Of a stretch of 64,000 bases of DNA, positions 14,561 to 22,675 are shown piece after piece. This DNA comes from Prosthecobacter gellanilyticus (GTDB lineage Bacteria > Verrucomicrobiota > Verrucomicrobiia > Verrucomicrobiales > Verrucomicrobiaceae), in NCBI RefSeq assembly GCF_007992435.1, contig NZ_BKAG01000004.1, positions 182,204 to 246,203 on the forward strand. The letters are read 5' to 3'. The notes under the pieces were generated by a model. It did no database searches, was not told the DNA's origin, and saw nothing but the letters and a program-made list of their open reading frames with translations. The position numbers and the translations under genes were made by a program. Positions within the stretch are counted from its first letter, which is position 1. Each line of letters starts with the position of its first letter.

Positions 14561-16479
14561 TTTAGGCCTGCCATGGCCTTCGCATATCTTCTGCCAAACT
14601 CGCGCAGGGATGGGGTGTCGAAGTGGACGCCATCGCCTTTGTGGTGGAGGCCGGTGGATTCGACGACGGCGGTTTTGGGGACGGTCTTGGGGATGGCAGA
14701 GATCTGCTCGTTCACCAGGGGCCAGAAGCTGGGCTTGCCATCGCGGGTGGTGTTGGAGAGGAACTCGCCGAGTTTGCCGGCCACGAAGGGGACTTCACCA
14801 ACGCCGAGATCGGCGCGCAGGTCGGCGATCATCTGGCTAAGGCGTGCGCCATAGGTCTTGGCGGTTTCTTCCTTGCCGGAATCGCCCTCGCCTTGATGCC
14901 AGAGGATGCCTTTGAGCGTTCCGTCCTTCATGGCGAGCTTTGCGCGGACGAGAGCCTGCTCATAAAGATCTCCACCTTTCTGCCAGCGCTGCAGCGGGGT
15001 GCCGCCGACGGCGCAGGGAATGACACCCACGGTGATCTCCTTGTCCGCATCCGCCATCTCGCGGGCAAAGCTGGTGCCGAGACCCACACCTGCGGCGGCG
15101 GGCTTGTCGGTGTGCAGGGGATCGGTGCCGGGAGCCCAGGCGTTGCGCTGGGAGAATTTCAGAAGGCGGAGCTTTGAAAGGCTATCGTCTTCCGTCATCA
15201 CACCGCGCCCGGCCATGTTGGACTGACCGATGAGCAGGTAGAGATGAAACTTCTCCTTGGCGGGCATCTGCGAGGCCACTTTCTCCTCATCGCGGATATC
15301 GGGATGGTTGCCATAAGCATAACATTGGTTCGCCACGATCTTCAGCTTGGCGTCCTTGGACACGAGCTTGCCGGCGCAAATGTCTTCTTCACGCAGAACA
15401 CTGACGAGAATGGCTTTGTCGCCAGCACGATAACGTCCCAAATCGTAGGTGATGAAGATGCGGCCATCGGGAGCCTGCACGGCGTCGGGGTAGGAGACGC
15501 CGGAGCGTTCATCGAGCAGCAGCTTCTTGGGCCAGGTGCGGCCTTCATCATCAGAGAGCCACACAGTCATACAGGCACGGCCAAAACCACCGTTTTTGTT
15601 AGGCGGCGCGTCGTGATACACGAGCATGAATGCACCGGAGGCGAGCTTGCTCATGCAGGCACGGGTGGAGGGACCTTTCTCAAAGCCAGGCATGGGTGTG
15701 GCTTCGCCCCAGGTTTTGCCGCCATCTTTGGATGTGCTTTCATAGAGGCCCACGGAGGTGCGGATGACCATCCAGAGGCTGTTGTCCTTGCGCTGGGCCA
15801 GAGTGGCCTCGCTGAAGTTTAGCAGGTTTTCAGGCAGGCTTGTGCCACCTAGCCATTTCCAGGTGGTGCCCTCATCCGTGCTGATCAGGGTCCCGGTTTC
15901 CTTGCCTGCGATCTCCGCATTCTTGAGGGAAGGTCCGTTGATGAAGAATGGGGCGATCCAGGCGCCGTCCTGACGAATAATCGGCTTGCCGAAGAGGATG
16001 CCATCGGGAGCGACGACGAAGGGTGCGGACCACTGCGGCTCGGCTTGTGTCGGATCGTCGGCACGAACGGCAAAGGTGGCACGGAGCAGGGGACTAGTTT
16101 CGGTCTTCTCGGTGAACTGGGTGTAGAAAAGCCAGAGGCGGCTTTTGGGATCGATCCAAGGCAAGGGATCGCCAATGCGCATGCCTTTCGGACCTTGGAT
16201 GGCGATGGGTTTGGACCATTTCTTGCCCACGTCTTCGCAGGTCGCGGCCATCATGTAGTTGCCGATGGCGCCTTCGCCGACATCGCCTGTATACCAGGTG
16301 GCCCACAGGCGGCCGTTGGAGGCGCGTTCGATGCCCGGGATGCCCTGCCAGGAGCGTTTGGTTTCGTCATACTCTCCGCCGGTTTTGGTGATGACTTTGG
16401 CGATGGGGTATTCGGCGGCGGTGAGCGCGGAGGTGAGCGCGGAGGTGAGGAGGAAAAGTATTGAGAAGAGGTGCTTCAT
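14557..16479 (-). CDS. Secreted sialidase / sialate O-acetylesterase fusion
   Basis: 640 residues with a signal peptide (LFSILFLLTSALTSALTAAEY). Residues about 25-390 are a six-bladed BNR-type propeller with Asp boxes STDEGTTW (200-207), SKDGGKTW (250-257) and SDDEGRTW (309-316). Residues about 410-640 are an SGNH esterase domain of the sialate O-acetylesterase type: GQSNMAG with Ser420, AVGGTPLQRW, HQGEGDSG and GDGVHFD. A single enzyme that removes O-acetyl groups and releases sialic acid would be efficient on host mucin glycans. The propeller may act on another sugar, because the full sialidase Arg triad was not traced. The stop lies in REP element E3. Confidence 0.82.
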   Translation of the reverse strand: MKHLFSILFLLTSALTSALTAAEYPIAKVITKTGGEYDETKRSWQGIPGIERASNGRLWATWYTGDVGEGAIGNYMMAATCEDVGKKWSKPIAIQGPKGMRIGDPLPWIDPKSRLWLFYTQFTEKTETSPLLRATFAVRADDPTQAEPQWSAPFVVAPDGILFGKPIIRQDGAWIAPFFINGPSLKNAEIAGKETGTLISTDEGTTWKWLGGTSLPENLLNFSEATLAQRKDNSLWMVIRTSVGLYESTSKDGGKTWGEATPMPGFEKGPSTRACMSKLASGAFMLVYHDAPPNKNGGFGRACMTVWLSDDEGRTWPKKLLLDERSGVSYPDAVQAPDGRIFITYDLGRYRAGDKAILVSVLREEDICAGKLVSKDAKLKIVANQCYAYGNHPDIRDEEKVASQMPAKEKFHLYLLIGQSNMAGRGVMTEDDSLSKLRLLKFSQRNAWAPGTDPLHTDKPAAAGVGLGTSFAREMADADKEITVGVIPCAVGGTPLQRWQKGGDLYEQALVRAKLAMKDGTLKGILWHQGEGDSGKEETAKTYGARLSQMIADLRADLGVGEVPFVAGKLGEFLSNTTRDGKPSFWPLVNEQISAIPKTVPKTAVVESTGLHHKGDGVHFDTPSLREFGRRYAKAMAGLK

Positions 16480-16515
16480 AGAATTGGACCAAAGCAGCTA
16501 GCGGCTCGCTGACAG

Positions 16516-16586
16516 AAGTATGTTGTTCACGCTTCAACGTGTGCTTCGAAGTTCATTGAACACGCTGAAGCGTGAACAACGTACTA
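16516..16586. repeat. Long imperfect inverted repeat between two genes
   Basis: GTATGTTGTTCACGCTTCA (from 16516) pairs with TGAAGCGTGAACAACGTAC (to about 16586), and an inner CGTG/CACG adds to the stem, around a short centre containing CTTCGAAG. It is the only notable content of the 112-base gap between the sialidase-esterase and beta-helix genes. It is unlike the REP arms and has no T run, so it looks like a separate hairpin element rather than a terminator. Confidence 0.6.
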
Positions 16587-16591
16587 GTGGA

Positions 16592-18118
16592 TCAACGCTC
16601 GTCCATGCCAGCATCGGGGGCTTTGCTTTTGAAGTAGCCGGGTTCGCAGCCTGGAAGGGGCTTGCCATTGCGATAGGTGGAGAGGTCGATTCCGGCATCG
16701 ACAGCGGCGGAGGCATCCGTGGTGTTGATGTTGTTCTTGTCGGTGAAGTCACGCGGTGGTGTGCCTTTACGCTGATCGAAGAAGCCGTCTTTGACACCGA
16801 TGGCGAGGTTGTTCACGACATGCCACTTCGGCGTGGCGAAGGTGCGGCTCTTGTTGTTGAACGATGAATAGACCAGGGCCGCATCAGCGCCGCCTTCGAT
16901 GGTGTTGTGGTAGATGTAACCTTCCGCGGGCGAGGCATCCATGCTGAACCAAATGTTAAACGGCGTGCCCTCGATGAGGCGGTTGTGATGGATGTAGACG
17001 GGACCGATGCGCGGCACCTTGAAGCGCAGGCCGCCGTGGGTGTGACGCAGGGTGTTGTGATGCACGTTCACATCGACGCAGCCCACACCGAGCTCCATGC
17101 CGGAGTCACGGGTGTTTTCGATGACGTTTTCCGCGATTTCCGTGCCGCGTCCGTGATCGGGGCTAGGTAGCTCCTTGTCGAGTGATTCGGCGCGGTAGTC
17201 GCCGAGGCAGATGCCATCAAACACGCGGTCGAAATGGTTGCGAAGGATACGGTTGTGCGTGCCGGCGCCATTGAGTTCGATGCCCACACGGTCATACTTG
17301 CCGACGTCTTTGTGGATGCGCCAGATCTCGTAGTTCTCGCGGCGGTTCTCCTCGCTCGCACGCCATTCTTCAAAGGCGCCGCGGGTGATGTCGCAGTCTT
17401 CGATGGTGCAGTTCGAGGCACCACCGGTGATCACCATGCCGCCACCTTCATAGGAGGTGATCTTGCAGCGACGGACGATGCAGTCCTTCGCGCCTTCGGT
17501 GAGGCGGACATCATCCACACCTGCGGCAAAGGTGAGTCCTTCGACGATGACGCCTTCAGCGGCAATCTCGATCAAGGCTTTGTCTGACAGGATTGCAGAC
17601 ATCTTCAAAGTCGCGGGTGATGCATCATTCTCAAAGCGCACGTAGATCTGCTTCTCCTTCGGATGATACATCCACAGGGCACGCACCTGCTTGAAGCTTG
17701 TGAGTGGTGTGCCTTTGGTGAGCAATGTCTGCCAGTGCCAGTCACCTTTTTCATCGGCACGATCAAAGCGGATCTCGGCGATGAACTTTTCGTCCACCAG
17801 CAAACCCTCGGGGCGCTTGTCAGACTTGGCGATGAACACGCCGGGCATGTCGGGTGCTGCGGACCATTCCACTTTGAGAGATGAGGAACCGTCGAGGATG
17901 GCTCCGGGCTTGCCTTGGAGGGTGAGCTTCTTGTCCACGCGCACACGTTCGTTGTAGATGCCGGGTTGCAGGGTTAGCGTGTCACCTGCTGCCGCAGCGG
18001 CGATGGCTTCGGCGAGAGGCTTCCCGGAAGGGCTGGGTTGGACCTGGATGTCAGCGGCCTGTGCTGTCAGAGACAGGAGCAGGATGGAGATCGCGGAAAT
18101 GCGGGAGTCGGGGGACAT
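16592..18118 (-). CDS. Secreted right-handed parallel beta-helix protein
   Basis: The ATG at 18118 gives about 508 residues starting with a signal peptide (ISAISILLLSLTAQAAD); an in-frame ATG at 18127 is possible. The N-terminal strand-rich part has GDTLTLQPGIYNERVRVDKKLTLQGKPGAILDG, the entry to a pectate-lyase-type helix. Repeated NNxI/DCxI rungs follow (DCIVRRCKITSYEGGG, NCTIEDCDI, NRILRNHFDR, VNVHHNTLRHTHGG, VYIHHNRLIEGTPFN). Such proteins bind or cleave polysaccharides. The active residues and the substrate cannot be assigned. It starts 36 bases after the flavoenzyme gene on the same strand. Confidence 0.8.
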   Translation of the reverse strand: MSPDSRISAISILLLSLTAQAADIQVQPSPSGKPLAEAIAAAAAGDTLTLQPGIYNERVRVDKKLTLQGKPGAILDGSSSLKVEWSAAPDMPGVFIAKSDKRPEGLLVDEKFIAEIRFDRADEKGDWHWQTLLTKGTPLTSFKQVRALWMYHPKEKQIYVRFENDASPATLKMSAILSDKALIEIAAEGVIVEGLTFAAGVDDVRLTEGAKDCIVRRCKITSYEGGGMVITGGASNCTIEDCDITRGAFEEWRASEENRRENYEIWRIHKDVGKYDRVGIELNGAGTHNRILRNHFDRVFDGICLGDYRAESLDKELPSPDHGRGTEIAENVIENTRDSGMELGVGCVDVNVHHNTLRHTHGGLRFKVPRIGPVYIHHNRLIEGTPFNIWFSMDASPAEGYIYHNTIEGGADAALVYSSFNNKSRTFATPKWHVVNNLAIGVKDGFFDQRKGTPPRDFTDKNNINTTDASAAVDAGIDLSTYRNGKPLPGCEPGYFKSKAPDAGMDER

Positions 18119-18153
18119 GGTTAGCATTAAACGCGACAACCCTGCCCCGCTTC

Positions 18154-19758
18154 TCACGAAGCCTCCATGGAAACTGCCGGGGCGGGCGCTGGCATGGGTT
18201 CAGCGACGGGCTGAGGTTGTGGCTTGGTGGGGTATTCCGGCTGGGCACCCCAGCTACGCCAGCCTTCCGTGATCTCCAGCTTGAGCCATTCGGCCAGCAT
18301 GGGGAAGATGCGCAGGGTATCGCTCCGCTTCAGCGTGAATCCGGGGATGAGGCAGCGCTGCATGCGGTTCTTCTTGCCGAGCATGCCCGTGGCGCGCCGG
18401 TGCCGGGCGATGGCCGCGAAACGGCTGTTGTAGCTGCTCATCAGCCAGGCAAAGAACTTGCCGCTCGGTGGCGAGAACGGCGGTGCAAACAGGGCCGTCT
18501 CACCACGATTGTAAGGGCCTTCGACAACGCCCCAGTAGTAAAGACTGAGGTCAAGCCGGAAGGCGAGGCTCATGAGGTCGAACTCGCCCATGTACTCATA
18601 CTTGTCCTTGTAGAGCGCCGCGAACCAGCGGCTGTGGCAGACGGAGAAGTCGCGGTTGTACTTCACGACGCGCTCCACCATCGGCTTGCCCATGCGCTGC
18701 TCAGTGATGAGGTTCACGGCGCTGCTGGTGGTGAAGGAGATCCAGTCCATGCCCGGACTGTAGAAGGGATCCATGAAGGCTGCGGCGTCCCCCACGAGCA
18801 CAAAGCCGTCACCTGCAAAAGTGGTGCTGTAGTAAGCGAGATTGCGGCGCCAGTGCATGTCCTCCTCGTCATACTCAGCATCAGCGATCATCTCGCGCGC
18901 GACCGGATGCTTCATGAGGAAGTCCTTCAGGCGTTCGCCCAGCTTGCGGCCATCTGAAGGGAAGTCGACCAGCCGCTGGTCGAGGACGAAACCCACGCTC
19001 ACGTCACCGCCTTTGAGCGGAATCCACCAGCTCCACCAGCCGTCACCGATGATGTGGTTCGTGGCGGTGTTACGCAGACCATAGACGGTCTTGGACCATT
19101 CGGGATATTTCTGCGCCAGTTCACGGCCATCCCAATCCTTGATGCCTTTCCAGCGTGACCAGCAGGCGGCGGTGGGATGCTCGGTGTTGGACACCCACCA
19201 GCCATTTTTTCGGGCGAGCAGCGCAGCCATGCCCGAGGCATCCACGATCCAGCGTGAGCGCACGCGGTAGGTCTGGTCTCCCTGCTTCACGTCCAGCGTC
19301 TGTTCGCCACCAGAGTTCAGCTTCACATTGGCGACCGTGGCCGGACGAATCAGCTGAGCTCCGGCGAGACAGGCGCGGCGCAGCACCTCCTCGTCAAAGG
19401 TCGAGCGGTCGAGCTGGAAGGAGGCGATGCGGGCGAGATACTTGGGACCAAGTTCGCTGGCATCCGCCACACCTTGCACCTCGTCATTTTTGAACCAGAA
19501 GCGCAGCCCCTGCTTCATGATCTGGTTCTCATTCAAGTATTGGGTCATCCCCAGCACTCTGGTCATGAAGAAGGCGCTGACCTCCACGGTCGCTTCGCCC
19601 ACACGACGGCCCAGCTTTTCCGCCTTTTCGACGATGAGCACCCGGATGCCCGGATTGTGACGCAGCAATAATGTGGCGGTGGCCGCGCCAGACAGAGCGC
19701 CACCGATCACGACCACGTCGTAGGCATTGTCACCATCAGAAAGGAGAGTGTTATCCAT
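18154..19758 (-). CDS. Flavin-dependent halogenase-like enzyme 1
   Basis: 534 residues. An FAD-binding Rossmann start (YDVVVIGGALSGAATATLL, near 13-31) is followed by GEATVEVSAFFMTRVLGM and GFVLVGDAAAFMDPFYSPGMD, the second FAD motif. The halogenase signature WxWxIP is present as WSWWIP (242-247), and Lys82 in QIMKQGLRF is at the position of the conserved halogenase lysine. Geranylgeranyl-reductase-like hydroxylases are the alternative. The C-terminus is a Pro/Ala-rich tail (PTKPQPQPVAEPMPAPAPA). It lies 33 bases downstream of the antiporter in what looks like an operon. Confidence 0.72.
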   Translation of the reverse strand: MDNTLLSDGDNAYDVVVIGGALSGAATATLLLRHNPGIRVLIVEKAEKLGRRVGEATVEVSAFFMTRVLGMTQYLNENQIMKQGLRFWFKNDEVQGVADASELGPKYLARIASFQLDRSTFDEEVLRRACLAGAQLIRPATVANVKLNSGGEQTLDVKQGDQTYRVRSRWIVDASGMAALLARKNGWWVSNTEHPTAACWSRWKGIKDWDGRELAQKYPEWSKTVYGLRNTATNHIIGDGWWSWWIPLKGGDVSVGFVLDQRLVDFPSDGRKLGERLKDFLMKHPVAREMIADAEYDEEDMHWRRNLAYYSTTFAGDGFVLVGDAAAFMDPFYSPGMDWISFTTSSAVNLITEQRMGKPMVERVVKYNRDFSVCHSRWFAALYKDKYEYMGEFDLMSLAFRLDLSLYYWGVVEGPYNRGETALFAPPFSPPSGKFFAWLMSSYNSRFAAIARHRRATGMLGKKNRMQRCLIPGFTLKRSDTLRIFPMLAEWLKLEITEGWRSWGAQPEYPTKPQPQPVAEPMPAPAPAVSMEAS

Positions 19759-19791
19759 TGGGGAAGACAGGATACCGGGAAGAGGGGCCGC

Positions 19792-21237
19792 TCAAGCACG
19801 AGTTGGCTGCCGGAGATCATCTGCCGCCGTTTGCTTGGAGCCGAAAAGGCTCAGCAGCGGGCCGGTGAGCATGGTGGTGACCAGAGCCATGATGACGAGC
19901 ATGGTGAAGATGCGCGGTGAGAGGATGCCCATGTCATAGCCAATGTTCAGGGCGATGAGCTCCATGAGGCCGCGTGTGTTCATCAGCGCGCCGAGCTGGA
20001 GGGATTCACTCCAGTTCATGCCGGTGAAGCGTGCCATCACTGCGCTGCCACCCAGCTTGCCCAGGGTGGCGACGGCGATGATCAGCAGGCAGAGCAGCCA
20101 GTCCTGCATGCTGTTTAGCAGGCCGATCTGCGTGCGCAGGCCGGTGAAGGCGAAGAACAGCGGCAGTAGCAGCACCGAGCTGAAGTTCTCGATGCGCACA
20201 TTGATCTTATGGCGGAAGCCATGGGCCTCAGGCATCACCGCGCCGGCCATGAAGGAGCCGAACAACGCATGGATGCCGATGACCTCCGTGCTGAGCGCGG
20301 CAGCCACCACCACACAGATGGTGGTGACCAGAGTGCCCTTGGAGGGCTCCTCGCGCGCCATCTCTGACTGGCCCAGCCAGCGTGGCAGGAGAGGCCGCAC
20401 CACCCAGATCATGATGGCGATGAAGGCCAAGGCGAGCATGAGGTTCATTGCCGCGCCGGCGAGGCTCGTGGCGCGGGCGATGGCGACGACAAAGGCCAGG
20501 ATGCTCCAGGCCGTCACGTCATCCACCGCAGCGCAGGTGATGGCCGTGCTGCCCAGGAAGGTTTTGGTCATGCCGCGATCCTGAAGGATGCGCGCCAGCA
20601 CCGGAAAGGCGGTGATGCTCATGGAGATGCCCATGAAGAGCGCGAAGGCCGTGAAGGAAGCTCCAGCACCTGCCAGTCCGCTGAACAAAAAGTACGCCAA
20701 AATAACCCCGAGCAGATAGGGGAAGACAATGCTGGCATGGCTGACCATGACGGCCGTGTATGCCTTGCTGCGCACCTGCCGCACATCCAGTTCCATGCCC
20801 ACGGAGAACATGAAGAGGCAGACCCCCACCTGACTGAGCAGTTTTAGCGCGCCCAGCGAGTCTGCGGGAAACACGAAGGCAAAAGCCTCGGGGGCCAGCA
20901 GGCCAAGCAGGGAAGGTCCCAGCAGGATGCCCGCCGCCATCTCTCCCACGACTCCCGGCTGGCCCATGCGCGTAAAGAGCCAGCTCACAAGGCGTGAGGC
21001 CATGATGATGACCAGCAACTGCACGAAGAGATGACTCAGCGGGTGATGGAAGTTCGCCATCAGCCCCGCCTGCATGGCTCCTACAACCGAACTGCCGGCC
21101 GCTGGAGCGGCGGTCGCCTGGGCCACTACGGCGACTCCCTCCGGTGCGGGAAGGCTGGCACCGAAGTGCAGCACGCCCATGATCCCCACCACGGTGACAG
21201 CCAGGGTGAGGAGATAGAGGAGGGTGTTTTTGTTCAT
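19792..21237 (-). CDS. CPA2-type cation:proton antiporter
   Basis: 481 residues with about 12 membrane segments. The signatures of the KefB/NapA (CPA2) family are present: GQPGVVGEMAAGILLGPSLLG near residue 95, the paired Asp in AITCAAVDDVTAWSILAFVVA, and MNTRGLMELIALNIGYD in the C-terminal half. There is no C-terminal TrkA/RCK domain, so it is shorter than Kef channels. It should exchange Na+ or K+ for protons. Its place between two flavoenzyme genes, 18 bases downstream of one and 33 upstream of the other, suggests a role linked to them, such as pH or halide balance or product export. Confidence 0.85.
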   Translation of the reverse strand: MNKNTLLYLLTLAVTVVGIMGVLHFGASLPAPEGVAVVAQATAAPAAGSSVVGAMQAGLMANFHHPLSHLFVQLLVIIMASRLVSWLFTRMGQPGVVGEMAAGILLGPSLLGLLAPEAFAFVFPADSLGALKLLSQVGVCLFMFSVGMELDVRQVRSKAYTAVMVSHASIVFPYLLGVILAYFLFSGLAGAGASFTAFALFMGISMSITAFPVLARILQDRGMTKTFLGSTAITCAAVDDVTAWSILAFVVAIARATSLAGAAMNLMLALAFIAIMIWVVRPLLPRWLGQSEMAREEPSKGTLVTTICVVVAAALSTEVIGIHALFGSFMAGAVMPEAHGFRHKINVRIENFSSVLLLPLFFAFTGLRTQIGLLNSMQDWLLCLLIIAVATLGKLGGSAVMARFTGMNWSESLQLGALMNTRGLMELIALNIGYDMGILSPRIFTMLVIMALVTTMLTGPLLSLFGSKQTAADDLRQPTRA

Positions 21238-21255
21238 CGTCCGAAATGAGACCGT

Positions 21256-22515
21256 CTAGGCCCGCAAGGCTGGTTCGCCGAGGGGCATATTCTCCGGCAG
21301 CGGCACGAGATCGCGGATCTGATCCCAGAGCACGGAGTAGTCCTTGTTCACGTCACCGCTAAGGCAGTCGGTGACCGGTCCTGCTGCATCCGGGTGCTTC
21401 TTGATGAGCTGGCCAAAGCTGAAGTCCGGATTGTAGAAGGCGTAGACAAGCTTGCGCATGTTCTCCACACCCTCGCGCAACACGCGGGCATACTCAGTGA
21501 AGCGGGCAGGGGAGAGGTCACCCTCCACCAGTCCTTTGTGAATCTCCTCACCAGCCAGCACGCCGCTCTTCAGCGCAAACATGAGGCCGCTGCTGAACAC
21601 GGGATCCAGGAAGGCAAAGGCATCTCCCACCAGCAGGAGGCCGTCCGAGCCACAGTGTCTGGCGTGATGCGTGTATTCGCTGGTGATGAAGTAGTCACCC
21701 ACCTGCTCGCCGACGGAGAGGCAGTCTTTGATCCAGAGATTCTCCTCCACCTCACGATGGAAGATATCTTTCGGATTCTTCACGCCATCACGGGAGAGAT
21801 ATTTGCCTTCTGCCACCACGCCCACGCTGACCATGTCATTATGCTGCGGGATGTGCCAGAACCAGCCCTTGTCCTGTACAAAGGCGACGGTGGTCTGGCC
21901 TTCGTCGACACCCTCCAGACGGCGGGAGCCTTTGTAGTAGGTCCACACCGCCACCTTGTTCAGGTAGGGGTCACGCACACGCCAGCCATTGCGGACGGTG
22001 GTGAAGGCTTCCTTGCCAGTACAGTCCAGGGTGATCTTGCCATGGAAGTCCACTTCCTGGCCGTCCTGCGTCACCGCACGCACTCCGATGACGCGGCCGC
22101 TTTCGTCACGCAGCAGTTCCTTCACGGAGGTCTGCTCACGCACTTCCACGCCCTTTTCGCGGGCATGATCGAGCACCATCTTGTCAAACTCCGAGCGCAG
22201 CACCTGCCAGGACTGGGCCACGGTTTCGCGGTCATAGCGGGTGAAGAAGTAGAAGGGCTGGCTGGTGCGGCCGTTCGGCGGCACAAAGCAGACGCTGTAC
22301 TTTTTCACGAAGTGGGACTTCTGCATGCGGTCGATCAGCCCCAGGCGCTCCAGCGGGTAGTAGGTGAAGGGGATCAGCGACTCGCCAATGTGATAGCGGG
22401 GAAATTTCTCGCGCTCGATCACCAGCACGTTGTGACCGTATTCGGCCAGGATGGCAGAAGAGCTAGCTCCGGCGGGGCCGCCGCCTATGACAATGGCATC
22501 GTATGTGTGGTGCAT
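21256..22515 (-). CDS. Flavin-dependent halogenase-like enzyme 2
   Basis: From the ATG at 22515 the protein has 419 residues and opens with the FAD motif MHHTYDAIVIGGGPAGASSS; an upstream in-frame ATG at 22554 preceded by AAAAGAG is possible. KFPRYHIGESLIP and GLLLVGDAFAFLDPVFSSG are the other FAD contacts. The WxWxIP motif is WFWHIP (218-223), and the Lys pair at 71-72 (HFVKKYSVCF) fits the catalytic lysine region. It is transcribed away from halogenase-like gene 3, with about 120-160 bases of shared upstream region, and leads into the antiporter. Confidence 0.75.
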   Translation of the reverse strand: MHHTYDAIVIGGGPAGASSSAILAEYGHNVLVIEREKFPRYHIGESLIPFTYYPLERLGLIDRMQKSHFVKKYSVCFVPPNGRTSQPFYFFTRYDRETVAQSWQVLRSEFDKMVLDHAREKGVEVREQTSVKELLRDESGRVIGVRAVTQDGQEVDFHGKITLDCTGKEAFTTVRNGWRVRDPYLNKVAVWTYYKGSRRLEGVDEGQTTVAFVQDKGWFWHIPQHNDMVSVGVVAEGKYLSRDGVKNPKDIFHREVEENLWIKDCLSVGEQVGDYFITSEYTHHARHCGSDGLLLVGDAFAFLDPVFSSGLMFALKSGVLAGEEIHKGLVEGDLSPARFTEYARVLREGVENMRKLVYAFYNPDFSFGQLIKKHPDAAGPVTDCLSGDVNKDYSVLWDQIRDLVPLPENMPLGEPALRA

Positions 22516-22675
22516 GGACAACGTATACTGATGCAGAGGCTGCGATTCATCCAAATGCTCTTTTAGTCTGGCACTTATGCCGTCCCGCTATTGAGAATTA
22601 TTTCCGTCCATCTCGTGCAGCGCCACACCTCCCGGGTTGCACATTGGCCGTGAACGTTAAAAATGGCTCGCCCTC

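Noticed and set aside
22516..22675. Riboswitch in the divergent halogenase region
   Set aside because: No conserved aptamer motif visible; the length fits simple back-to-back promoters.
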